From contig JAFUKL010000012.1 of NCBI GenBank assembly GCA_017473615.1, forward strand, positions 1 through 64,000: a DNA stretch of 64,000 bases. The letters run 5' to 3'. Below, in pieces: positions 45,333 through 52,926 of this stretch (the first letter of the stretch is position 1; every line of letters starts with the position of its first letter). The notes below the pieces were generated by a model. The model saw nothing but the letters and a program-made list of their open reading frames with translations. It was not told where the DNA came from and made no database searches. The position numbers and the translations under genes were made by a program. This stretch comes from Muribaculaceae bacterium (GTDB lineage Bacteria > Bacteroidota > Bacteroidia > Bacteroidales > Muribaculaceae).

Positions 45333-46610
45333 ATGAGCTTGAAAAAATATAAACTTGGCGATATTGCAACGATTGAAATAAGTGGCGTTGACAAAAAAGT
45401 AAAAGATGGTGAAATTCCTGTAAAATTGTGCAATTTTGTTGATGTCTATTATAATTGGGCTGTTACTGCACCTATGCTCCCCCAATTTATGGAGGCTACA
45501 GCTCGCCAATCAGAAATAGACCGTTTCACTTTACATAAAGGTCAAGTCGCTTTAACGAAAGATAGTGAAACGAGATTTGATATAGGTATATCCACTTATA
45601 TTGCTGATGATTTTGACAATGTAATACTCGGTTATCATAACGCATTAATAACTCCCAACCCGGATTTCTTGAATGGTAAATATCTAAATGCGTTATTACA
45701 TACTGAATATGCAAGAACCTATTTCGCCAATAATGCTTCAGGAAGCGGACAACGCTATGCTCTATCCGTTGACGCATTAAATTCTTTACCTGTATATTTA
45801 CCCTCTATTGAGGAACAGGAACGAATTGGTAATATTTTCTCGTCTATCGACCGAAAGATAGAACTCAATCGTGAGATAAATCGCAATTTAGAAGCGCAAG
45901 CCAAGCAACTCTACGATTATTGGTTTGTGCAGTTCGACTTCTCCGATGAAAACGGCAAGCCCTTCAAATCATCGGGTGGTGAAATGGTTTGGAACGATAA
46001 ACTGAAACGAAAGATTCCTAAGGGTTGGAGTGTAAATAATATTTTTGATGAATTGTCAGTACAATATGGATTCCCTTTCTCTACCGAAAAATTCACAGAC
46101 GAAAGTACAAGTGTTCCTGTTGTTCGTATCCGAGATATTATTGACAACACAATATCAACTTATTCTCAAGAAGACACTGATGAGAAATATAAATTGAACG
46201 AAGCTGACCTTTTAATTGGAATGGACGGCAATTTTCATATGAACTTTTGGATAGACAATTTTGCTTATTTGAATCAACGATGTGTGCGACTAAGAGCAAA
46301 ACACAGTTCATCAGTTTCCATTGTTCAAGCGAGATTTGATATTGCTCCATACATAAAAGCAAAAGAATTGAGAGCAAAAGGTTCTACAGTTGGACATTTG
46401 TCGGATAAAGATTTAAAAGAATTAAATGTACTTGTTTGTCACGACAATAGATTAAGGTATATTTTAGATTCTTTACTTGAAAAAATCATTGTTAATAGAA
46501 AGGAAATAATATACTTGACAAGGCAACGCGATGAATTATTGCCGTTGCTTATGAATGGACAGGTATCGGTTAAGCCGACAGAGGTAAATTGCGATTTATC
46601 TCACGATTAA
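45333..46610 (+). CDS. hsdS: Type I specificity subunit, expressed copy
   Basis: 425 aa with two target-recognition domains. TRD1 spans ~1-160 and is followed by the central conserved helix IDRKIELNREINRNLEAQAKQLYDYWFVQFDF. TRD2 spans ~225-385 and ends with the second conserved helix LTRQRDELLPLLMNGQVS. The 15-bp recombination core lies in codons 182-186 (INRNL, 45876-45890) and again, inverted, at 46585-46599 near the 3' end (codons for NCDLS). The whole TRD2 half is thus bracketed by an inverted repeat that is perfect over 24 bp. The present gene is one state of a switchable set. Confidence 0.93.
   Translation: MSLKKYKLGDIATIEISGVDKKVKDGEIPVKLCNFVDVYYNWAVTAPMLPQFMEATARQSEIDRFTLHKGQVALTKDSETRFDIGISTYIADDFDNVILGYHNALITPNPDFLNGKYLNALLHTEYARTYFANNASGSGQRYALSVDALNSLPVYLPSIEEQERIGNIFSSIDRKIELNREINRNLEAQAKQLYDYWFVQFDFSDENGKPFKSSGGEMVWNDKLKRKIPKGWSVNNIFDELSVQYGFPFSTEKFTDESTSVPVVRIRDIIDNTISTYSQEDTDEKYKLNEADLLIGMDGNFHMNFWIDNFAYLNQRCVRLRAKHSSSVSIVQARFDIAPYIKAKELRAKGSTVGHLSDKDLKELNVLVCHDNRLRYILDSLLEKIIVNRKEIIYLTRQRDELLPLLMNGQVSVKPTEVNCDLSHD
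45876..45890 (+). repeat. hsdS recombination core A
   Basis: ATAAATCGCAATTTA in frame within hsdS codons 182-186. With site B the match extends left to 45867 (24 bp in all). With site D it extends right for ~150 bp. Confidence 0.85.
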
Positions 46611-47073
46611 TAGCAATTTTTTGATTTATTGAAATAATCAAATTACCGATACTTTCTTCTTCTGATGATAGTGTCGGTATTTTATATCGCATAATTTGGT
46701 CTTTATCTCCACGAGGCATTTTGCTTCCTTTTGCTCCTTTCATTGCATAGTCAAAAAAACTATCTTGCAATAAAACAGCATACAAAAAATTACTTGAGTG
46801 TCCTTCTTTTGCCCTAAACACTAATACATCTGAAGAACACCCTCCGTCACAATCAGCATACCACACTTTTTTTAGATATGGTCTAATATTAGCAACTAAT
46901 ACATCTCCCTTTCTGTAATGAGTTAAAGAACACTCGTTTGGAGGAAGATTTATTGCAAAATCTCTACCTTTTTTATTTTGTAGAATATTGTCTGTTGTAA
47001 TGTAATTTTCAATTTGAACATTACAACTACTAATTTTATCGTTTACAAAATATGCTAAATCGGAAAGTTTCAT
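46570..47073 (-). CDS. Silent half-hsdS (alternative TRD1)
   Basis: 167 aa: a single TRD (MKLSDLAYFVNDKISSCNVQIEN...) followed by the start of the central helix INQKIAINREINRNL, then PLSA and a stop. The last codons are read across core B from the opposite strand of the hsdS 3' end. Inverting 45876-46599 would fuse this TRD1 to the current TRD2, giving a complete hsdS on the minus strand, and would truncate the plus-strand hsdS at the same PLSA stop. It starts 31 bases after the DUF1016 gene stop and is probably transcribed with it. Confidence 0.85.
   Translation of the reverse strand: MKLSDLAYFVNDKISSCNVQIENYITTDNILQNKKGRDFAINLPPNECSLTHYRKGDVLVANIRPYLKKVWYADCDGGCSSDVLVFRAKEGHSSNFLYAVLLQDSFFDYAMKGAKGSKMPRGDKDQIMRYKIPTLSSEEESIGNLIISINQKIAINREINRNLPLSA
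46585..46599 (-). repeat. hsdS recombination core B
   Basis: Inverted copy of the 15-bp core at the 3' end of hsdS. It is shared by the last codons of hsdS (plus strand) and of the silent half-hsdS (minus strand). Confidence 0.85.
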
Positions 47074-47104
47074 CTTTGCAGTCGTTTAGACCAATTCGGT
47101 CAAT

Positions 47105-48160
47105 TTATTCGTTTTTTCTGTTTTGCTGTGTGTTATCGTGTTGCTCCAAGAAGAAGCGTTTTTGTTGTTCTATTTCTTTACGCAACTCTTCTTCGGTAGG
47201 CATATAAGCCATATATTTTGCTGCATATAACTGTTCGCTATCGTGTAAAACGGAATATTTGGCAATTGTTTTGTCTGTGTCAGTGCAAAGAAGTACACCA
47301 ATAGTCGGGTCGTCATCTTCGCCTTTTACCAAGTCGTCATACATACGCACATACATATCAAGTTGCCCTACATCGGCATGTGTTAATGCATGTGTTTTCA
47401 ACTCGAAGATTACAAACCGTTTCATTCGGTAGTTGTAGAAAACGAGGTCGGCATAAAAATCGCCTAAATCGGTGCGAATATGTTTCTGGCGATCTACAAA
47501 GGCAAAGCCACGCCCAAGCTCCATGATGAATTGTTGCAAATTATCTATCAGAGCCTGTTCAAGCTCGGTCTCGGAATAGTTGCTATATCTATTAAATCCA
47601 AGAAATTCTGCAACTAACGGATTCTTGATATATGCTTCGGGAGAAGATTTCTCAACTACTATCGGGGTCGGCAAGGGTAACTGCTCTCTTTGAGATGCCA
47701 ATCTGCGACCATAGTATTGAGTAGTTATGTTTCGTTCTAAAGTTCGTACACTCCACATATCTTCCGAAGCTTCTTTCATATACCAAAATCTTGCTTCTTC
47801 ATCTTCAACGTGTATCAGCAAACGAATATGTGACCACGATAGATTTTGCACACACGTGTGCAAAATCTTGCTATTAGGAAATGCTAAATAGAATTTACGG
47901 TAATATGCAAGGTTGCGTTTACCATACCCTCCGCCATAGCTTAATCGAAGTTCTTCCGCCAACGCAGGGATGATTTTCTTGCCATATTGAGCGCGAGCGA
48001 ATCCGGACTGTTCTTCTGCTACAATGCGTTTACCTATATTCCAATACGTGAAAATAGCTGCATTTGCCACAGCTGTAGAAGCTGTAGCTATTCCATTATC
48101 GATAATTTTTCGTATGTCATTAACAAACTGTCGGTTTATAATAATATCGTTGTTGCTCAT
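47105..48160 (-). CDS. DUF1016 (YhcG-type) PD-(D/E)xK nuclease
   Basis: 351 aa from ATG at 48160 (an upstream non-ATG start at 48205 overlaps the recombinase gene and is unlikely). The N-terminal DUF1016_N helical domain (FTYWNIGKRIVAEEQ, YGKRNLAYYRKFYLAFP, LSWSHIRLLI) is followed by a C-terminal nuclease with DLGDFYADLVFYNYRMKRFVIFELK, giving the acidic residues and ELK of a PD-(D/E)xK core. Family members often sit inside type I R-M loci and are suspected defence nucleases; the mechanism is unsettled. It has its own -7 box (48183-48190) and lies inside the invertible region between recombinase and half-hsdS. Confidence 0.88.
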   Translation of the reverse strand: MSNNDIIINRQFVNDIRKIIDNGIATASTAVANAAIFTYWNIGKRIVAEEQSGFARAQYGKKIIPALAEELRLSYGGGYGKRNLAYYRKFYLAFPNSKILHTCVQNLSWSHIRLLIHVEDEEARFWYMKEASEDMWSVRTLERNITTQYYGRRLASQREQLPLPTPIVVEKSSPEAYIKNPLVAEFLGFNRYSNYSETELEQALIDNLQQFIMELGRGFAFVDRQKHIRTDLGDFYADLVFYNYRMKRFVIFELKTHALTHADVGQLDMYVRMYDDLVKGEDDDPTIGVLLCTDTDKTIAKYSVLHDSEQLYAAKYMAYMPTEEELRKEIEQQKRFFLEQHDNTQQNRKNE

Positions 48161-48182
48161 GGTGTTATTGCATTTTAGAATG

Positions 48183-48190
48183 CAAAGATA
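48183..48190 (-). promoter_or_regulatory. -7 box of the DUF1016 nuclease and half-hsdS
   Basis: The minus strand reads TATCTTTG, 22 bases before the chosen nuclease start and overlapping the 5' side of the 37-base gap after the recombinase stop. It could also drive the half-hsdS downstream. Confidence 0.5.
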
Positions 48191-48197
48191 CAACAAA

Positions 48198-49190
48198 TTA
48201 GCCAATAAATCGGCGATGTGCTATCTTTACATTGTTTTGATTGACCATAGCATAGTGTAAGGTCGTATCAATCTTAACATGACCAAGTAGTTTTTGCACC
48301 TGTTCAATCGGCATACCTTTGTCAATTGCCATAGTTGCAAGTGTGCGACGGAATTTGTGTGGGTGTATTCGACAAACATCGGCTTTTATTCCCAACGCTC
48401 GCAATCTGACTTCAACACCGCTTATTGACAAGCGAGTGTGGGGTGAATTAAGTGTAACGAATAATGCCGGGTTATTATCTGTTCGTGATTCAAGATAGTG
48501 ACGAAGATGTATCTTTGTGCGAGCATTGAAATATACCGTTCGTTCCTTATTCCCTTTTCCCAACACAACACATTGTCGCTCCTGAAAATCAATATCGGCT
48601 CTGTTGATTTTCACAAGTTCGCCTACACGCACTCCGGTAGAAACGAGGAAGTCGATAATTGCAAGGTCGCGAATTTCAGTACAATTATCTCGCAATATTT
48701 CAAGGTCTTCATCACTGATAACCTCTTTTACTAAAGTTTCGGTGCGAATTTTATGAATACGCCTTACCGGACTTTTCACAATATAATCCTCGTCTTCAAG
48801 CCACGCAAAGAAACTCGAAAATATGCGGCGGATATTGTCGATAGTTACTTTGCTTGAATTGTTCTTTGCCTGAAAATCTGATAGATACTTGCGAATATCG
48901 TTAGTATCGATATTTCGTAACTCCGTAGTTGTTTTTTTGAGAAACAAGCGGATTGTATTCTCATAATATTTGAGTGTCTTGGCAGAACACCCCTCAATGC
49001 GTTTAGCCGAGATAAACGAATTGAGTAATTCTTCGTTTTCTTTCTCTGTTCGCAATTCTTTGGAACGGCACACGATTAAATCATAATCGGCAAGCACTTC
49101 GTTAATTGTATCTTGCAATACATCTAATTGGTGTGATGAAAAACAATCACCCAATTTTTCAATAATTGAATGTACGATTTTACTTTTCAT
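48198..49190 (-). CDS. Tyrosine recombinase of the hsdS shufflon
   Basis: 330 aa from ATG at 49190, preceded by AAGGAAAA as a ribosome-binding site. An N-terminal helical part and SAM-like core-binding domain (~50-135) precede the catalytic domain. The catalytic set is complete: Arg188 (TGVRVGEL), Lys212 or Lys215 in GKGNKER, His278-x-x-Arg281 (HPHKFRR), His304 (LLGH) and nucleophile Tyr313 (DTTLHYAMV). It most likely acts on the four 15-bp cores around it to invert hsdS segments. The frame is open upstream through the silent hsdS cassette, so a fused 556-aa product starting at a GTG (49868) is possible but the independent ATG is preferred. Confidence 0.9.
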   Translation of the reverse strand: MKSKIVHSIIEKLGDCFSSHQLDVLQDTINEVLADYDLIVCRSKELRTEKENEELLNSFISAKRIEGCSAKTLKYYENTIRLFLKKTTTELRNIDTNDIRKYLSDFQAKNNSSKVTIDNIRRIFSSFFAWLEDEDYIVKSPVRRIHKIRTETLVKEVISDEDLEILRDNCTEIRDLAIIDFLVSTGVRVGELVKINRADIDFQERQCVVLGKGNKERTVYFNARTKIHLRHYLESRTDNNPALFVTLNSPHTRLSISGVEVRLRALGIKADVCRIHPHKFRRTLATMAIDKGMPIEQVQKLLGHVKIDTTLHYAMVNQNNVKIAHRRFIG

Positions 49191-49225
49191 AAAGAGTTTT
49201 CCTTTTAATATAACTCTAAATACCG

Positions 49226-49240
49226 ATAAATCGCAATTTA
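49226..49240 (+). repeat. hsdS recombination core C
   Basis: ATAAATCGCAATTTA followed by CCTCTGTCGGCTTAA, matching the flank of core B in inverted orientation. It lies 36 bases upstream of the recombinase start. Confidence 0.85.
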
Positions 49241-49904
49241 CCTCTGTCGGCTTAATCGAAACTTGTCCATTCATCAACAACGGCAATAATTCATCGCGTT
49301 GCTTTGTTAAATGTTCAATCTCAGATTTATTTAAAATTTGTTTGTTAAACAATGCTTGTATTTGAGAGATAAAATCATCCACTACTTCAGAATTATAGGC
49401 ATACATAAAATCTGCCAAATCGCCTAACACAATGTACGGAATTGAAGAACCATGCTTACCACCGCTATAAATTGGTTGAAATAGATATTTTAGAGTGTAG
49501 TAGAAAAATGGAATCTTATAGTCATTATTGTCCAATACACAGGCATAAGTTCGTTGATATAAATCCATTTTACCGCGATAGAAATTAACTCTACCCGTAT
49601 AACTTCCATTTCCTGAAATTAATACAGCTGCTCCGTCAAAAATGTATTCGTTAGATGTAATTGGTTCTGGAGCACATGAGAAAAATTTATATTTGCCGGG
49701 GATTGCTTTAGATACATCTTTTTTCCCAGTGAAAATTCTCATAAAAGATTTTATATCTTTTACTTCCCAGCCTTTGGGGATTTCTCGTTTCAGTTTGTCG
49801 TTATAAACCATTTCACCACCTGATGATTTGTAGGGCTTGCCGTTTTCATCGGGGAAGTCGAATTGCACAAACCAATAATCATAGAGTTGCTTGGCTTGTG
49901 CTTC

Positions 49905-49919
49905 TAAATTGCGATTTAT
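49905..49919 (-). repeat. hsdS recombination core D
   Basis: Inverted copy of the core at the outer end of the silent cassette. Its cassette-side flank matches that of core A. Beyond it (49920-49990) the plus strand reads CDLSVFLDTW, like a leftover hsdS 3' end. This suggests earlier rearrangement. Confidence 0.8.
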
Positions 49920-50028
49920 CGGTGTTCTTAGACACTTGGCAAGTACTTCCGGATATAACTATCTTTTACATTGAACCATTTGGAATGTTTTCGCCTTGGA
50001 GCAAATCAAGAGGTTTTAATTTTTTATA

Positions 50029-50077
50029 AATCAGAGAGGCGCAATGGCGAGATAACCGCCATTGCACCTCTTTGATT
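50029..50077 (-). terminator. Long hairpin terminating the gcv operon
   Basis: A 21-base stem with three mismatches (core GCAATGGCG pairing with CGCCATTGC) and a 7-base loop lies 19 bases past the lpd stop. It separates the gcv operon from the shufflon. Confidence 0.7.
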
Positions 50078-50095
50078 AGCAATCTATTATCAGTA

Positions 50096-51445
50096 TCAAT
50101 ACTGATTTGCAACGGATAAAACTACTTCGCTTAAAGTGGGATGAGCATGAACCATATCCTTTAAGTCATCGATTGTCTTATCACAATTCATTAAAGCAGC
50201 CACTTCCTGAATCAAATCGGCAGCATGCGCACCAAGAATATGACACCCCAATATCTTACGCGTATCGGCTGAAACCACCATTTTCAGAATGCCATCGGTT
50301 TCATTCATCGCTACCGCTTTCCCATTTGCTCTAAAAAACGATTTCTTCACCACAACATCTATGCCGTTTTCCTTAGAATAAGCCTCCGTAATACCTACCA
50401 TTGAGACTTCGGGTGACGTAAATATAGCTGATGGCATAATATCCAAACGTATATTATCACATTCACCCAATATTGCATTAACTGCTCGCTTTCCTTGGAA
50501 TGATGCAGCATGTGCAAGCATACAACGGGCATTTACGTCACCTATTGCATATACGCCGGGAACATTGGTCTTCATATTGTCGTCTACGCATATACCTCGT
50601 GACGAAAACTCAACTCCGGCAGCAGTAAGTCCTTGAGGTACACACGGCGCACGCCCTACAGCCATAAGCACTTTTTCGCTTTGCAATTGTAACTGCTTAC
50701 CTTTCTGTTCATAGCTTATCAATGCCATACCGTTGCCACTGTCACGGATTGATGTAACTGCTGCGCCGACATTCACGACAATTCCTTTTTTTATTAAAGC
50801 CTGTCGCAAACGTTTCGCGATGTCGCCATCAAAATTGGGAACAATCTCTTTGCAGAACTCCACAATAGTTACTTCTACTCCGAAACTATTAAAGATAGAA
50901 GCAAATTCTAATCCGATTACGCCACCTCCTATTATACACAAACTTTTAGGAAGTTCCTGCATATCAAGAATTTCATCGCTGGTAAGTACAAAGGGCATTT
51001 CAGCACCTTCTACCGGTAATAACTTCGGCATGGAACCCGTTGCGATAATCATATTATCACATTCATATTCTTCACCACGGCACAACACAATTCTTGGAGA
51101 TACTATAACCGCCTCTCCTTGAACCAATGTTATGCCGGGATGTTTCAATGCCATAGCCACTCCCTCACGCAATTGCGAAACGACCTCATTTTTACGCGCA
51201 ATCATTTTTGGGAAATCCACCGTGTAGCCTGCGTTACTTATACCATATACATCAGCCTCTTTTATTTGATTGACAACATCTGCATTTTTACATAAGGTCT
51301 TGGTTGGGATACAACCTCGATTCAAGCATGTCCCGCCCAATTCTTGTGATTCTAAAATTGTCACAGTCAGTCCTCGTGAAGCAGCATAATGGGCTGTTTC
51401 ATAACCTCCGGGACCGGCTCCTATTATAATCAAATCGGTTTTCAT
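50096..51445 (-). CDS. lpd: Dihydrolipoyl dehydrogenase
   Basis: 449-aa FAD-dependent L-protein. It reoxidises dihydrolipoyl GcvH (or E2) with NAD+. FAD-binding GAGPGGYETA is at the N-terminus, the redox pair Cys40/Cys45 in GGTCLNRGCIPTK, NAD-binding IGGGVIGLEFASI, GDVNARCMLAHAA, and the C-terminal interface His-Glu in VHAHPTLSEVV. Being last in the gcv operon, with a 4-base overlap with gcvPB, it serves the glycine cleavage system here. Confidence 0.95.
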   Translation of the reverse strand: MKTDLIIIGAGPGGYETAHYAASRGLTVTILESQELGGTCLNRGCIPTKTLCKNADVVNQIKEADVYGISNAGYTVDFPKMIARKNEVVSQLREGVAMALKHPGITLVQGEAVIVSPRIVLCRGEEYECDNMIIATGSMPKLLPVEGAEMPFVLTSDEILDMQELPKSLCIIGGGVIGLEFASIFNSFGVEVTIVEFCKEIVPNFDGDIAKRLRQALIKKGIVVNVGAAVTSIRDSGNGMALISYEQKGKQLQLQSEKVLMAVGRAPCVPQGLTAAGVEFSSRGICVDDNMKTNVPGVYAIGDVNARCMLAHAASFQGKRAVNAILGECDNIRLDIMPSAIFTSPEVSMVGITEAYSKENGIDVVVKKSFFRANGKAVAMNETDGILKMVVSADTRKILGCHILGAHAADLIQEVAALMNCDKTIDDLKDMVHAHPTLSEVVLSVANQY

Positions 51446-52920
51446 GCCTCTGTATCAGTCATGAGTTCACGATATGTAACAATAGGGTGAGTTGCTGCAA
51501 GAGTATCGTCAGGACGACGCACAGGCGTATTATGCGGTGCAGCCTTGACCATCTCCGGGTCTTCTGCCGCTTCATGCGCAATCTTTCTCATCACCGCAAT
51601 GAAATCATCAAGAGTAGCCTTGCTTTCATTCTCACATGGTTCTATCATCAGCGATTCATGGAACAACAGCGGGAAATATATCGTCGGGGCATGGAAACCA
51701 TAATCCAACAATCTTTTCGCTACGTTCATCGTGGTAACGCCCTTACTCTTATCTTTCAGACCGTCAAAGACAAATTCATGCTTGCAAACCACATCGATCG
51801 GAAGCTCATATACATCTTTCAAAGAATCCTTTATGTAGTTAGCATTCAAAGTCGCAAACGGCCCTACATACTTCAAGTTCTCTTTTCCTAATGAAAGTAT
51901 ATAAGAATAAGCCTTTAGCATTACACTGAAATTTCCTATAAAGGCAGACACCGAGCCAAGTGCATCCTTGTCATTGTCTATATAGAATTTTCCATCATCC
52001 GACTTTTTTACATGAGGATTCGGCAGGAACTTCTCCAATCCGGCACGCACACCCACCGGACCGGAACCGGGTCCTCCTCCTCCATGAGGAGTTGAAAACG
52101 TCTTATGCAGATTGATGTGCATCACATCAAATCCCATATCTCCGGGACGGCACTTGCCTAAAAGCGCATTCAGATTAGCCCCATCATAATACAACAATCC
52201 TCCGCATTCATGCACAAGATTGGCAATTTCCGGGATACTACGTTCAAAAATACCCAACGTATTTGGGTTAGTCATCATTATAGCAGCGACCGTATCGTCC
52301 AGATGAGCTTTCAAATCCTCTACATCGATTGTACCGTCCGAAAGACTCTTAACCTGCACAACTTTCAATCCACACACTGCTGCACTGGCAGGATTAGTGC
52401 CATGCGCAGAATCAGGCACGATAACATTCACTCGCTTATAATCACCGCGGCTGTTGTGATACGCCCTGATTACCATAAGTCCGGTAAGTTCGCCATGCGC
52501 CCCCGCAAACGGATTCAATGTAAACTCACTTAAACCGGCTATTTCAGAAAGGCTTTTTTGAAGGTTATAATAGACTTCAAGTGCTCCTTGCACCGTACTG
52601 ACACCCTGCAATGGGTGAAGCGTCGTAAAAGCCGACAGATTGCTTATCTCTTCATTAACCTTAGGGTTATATTTCATGGTACACGAACCCAAAGGATAGA
52701 ATCCGGTATCAACACCGAAATTATTATTGCTCATATTTGTGTAATGGCGCACAACCGTCAATTCATCTACTTCAGGTAATGCCATTTTTTCACTACGCCG
52801 CAATGAAGAGGGCAGAGAATCGATATTATGCTCCGAGAACTCATTTTTAGGCAAAGAGTACCCCACTCTACCTTCTTTGCCCAACTCGAATATCAATTTT
52901 CCATAAAATGTACTGTTCAT
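51442..52920 (-). CDS. gcvPB: Glycine dehydrogenase (decarboxylating) subunit 2
   Basis: 492-aa PLP subunit of P-protein. It decarboxylates glycine and loads the aminomethyl group onto lipoyl-GcvH. PLP-binding Lys273 lies in INLHKTFSTPHGGGGPGSGP, and Asp/His contacts in YYDGANLNA and DSAHGTNPASAA are present. The two-gene P-protein (gcvPA and gcvPB) is intact, 6 bases apart. Its stop overlaps lpd. Confidence 0.96.
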   Translation of the reverse strand: MNSTFYGKLIFELGKEGRVGYSLPKNEFSEHNIDSLPSSLRRSEKMALPEVDELTVVRHYTNMSNNNFGVDTGFYPLGSCTMKYNPKVNEEISNLSAFTTLHPLQGVSTVQGALEVYYNLQKSLSEIAGLSEFTLNPFAGAHGELTGLMVIRAYHNSRGDYKRVNVIVPDSAHGTNPASAAVCGLKVVQVKSLSDGTIDVEDLKAHLDDTVAAIMMTNPNTLGIFERSIPEIANLVHECGGLLYYDGANLNALLGKCRPGDMGFDVMHINLHKTFSTPHGGGGPGSGPVGVRAGLEKFLPNPHVKKSDDGKFYIDNDKDALGSVSAFIGNFSVMLKAYSYILSLGKENLKYVGPFATLNANYIKDSLKDVYELPIDVVCKHEFVFDGLKDKSKGVTTMNVAKRLLDYGFHAPTIYFPLLFHESLMIEPCENESKATLDDFIAVMRKIAHEAAEDPEMVKAAPHNTPVRRPDDTLAATHPIVTYRELMTDTEA

Positions 52921-52926
52921 AATCGT

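Larger units (their letters stand above)
45876..49919. other. Invertible hsdS shufflon region
   Basis: This region is delimited by the outermost recombination cores. Four cores alternate in orientation (+ at 45876, - at 46585, + at 49226, - at 49905). The outer pair is embedded in roughly 150 bp of inverted homology encoding EAQAKQLYDYWFVQFDF. The inner pair is embedded in inverted homology encoding QRDELLPLLMNGQVS. Contents are: the TRD2 half of hsdS, a silent half-hsdS, a DUF1016 nuclease, a tyrosine recombinase and a silent TRD2 cassette. Inversion of any +/- pair rearranges the specificity gene. Such recombinase-linked hsdS switching is known in Bacteroidales and other bacteria; the exact arrangement here is read directly. 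Confidence 0.88.
49191..49919 (-). pseudogene. Silent hsdS cassette (alternative TRD2)
   Basis: Read on the minus strand from core D: INRNLEAQAKQLYDYWFVQF, a TRD2 different from that of hsdS (WEVKDIKSFMRIFTGKKDV...), then LTKQRDELLPLLMNGQVSIK and core C. It then continues SVFRVILKGKLF into the recombinase ATG. It lacks a TRD1 half and a normal start, so it is a donor cassette. Inverting 45876-49919 through cores A and D would join it in frame to the TRD1 of hsdS. The in-frame run-on into the recombinase may be accidental or may couple expression. Confidence 0.85.

Noticed and set aside
48161..48205. Upstream start for the DUF1016 nuclease
   Set aside because: It would overlap the recombinase gene and cover the -7 box; the family starts near MSNND.
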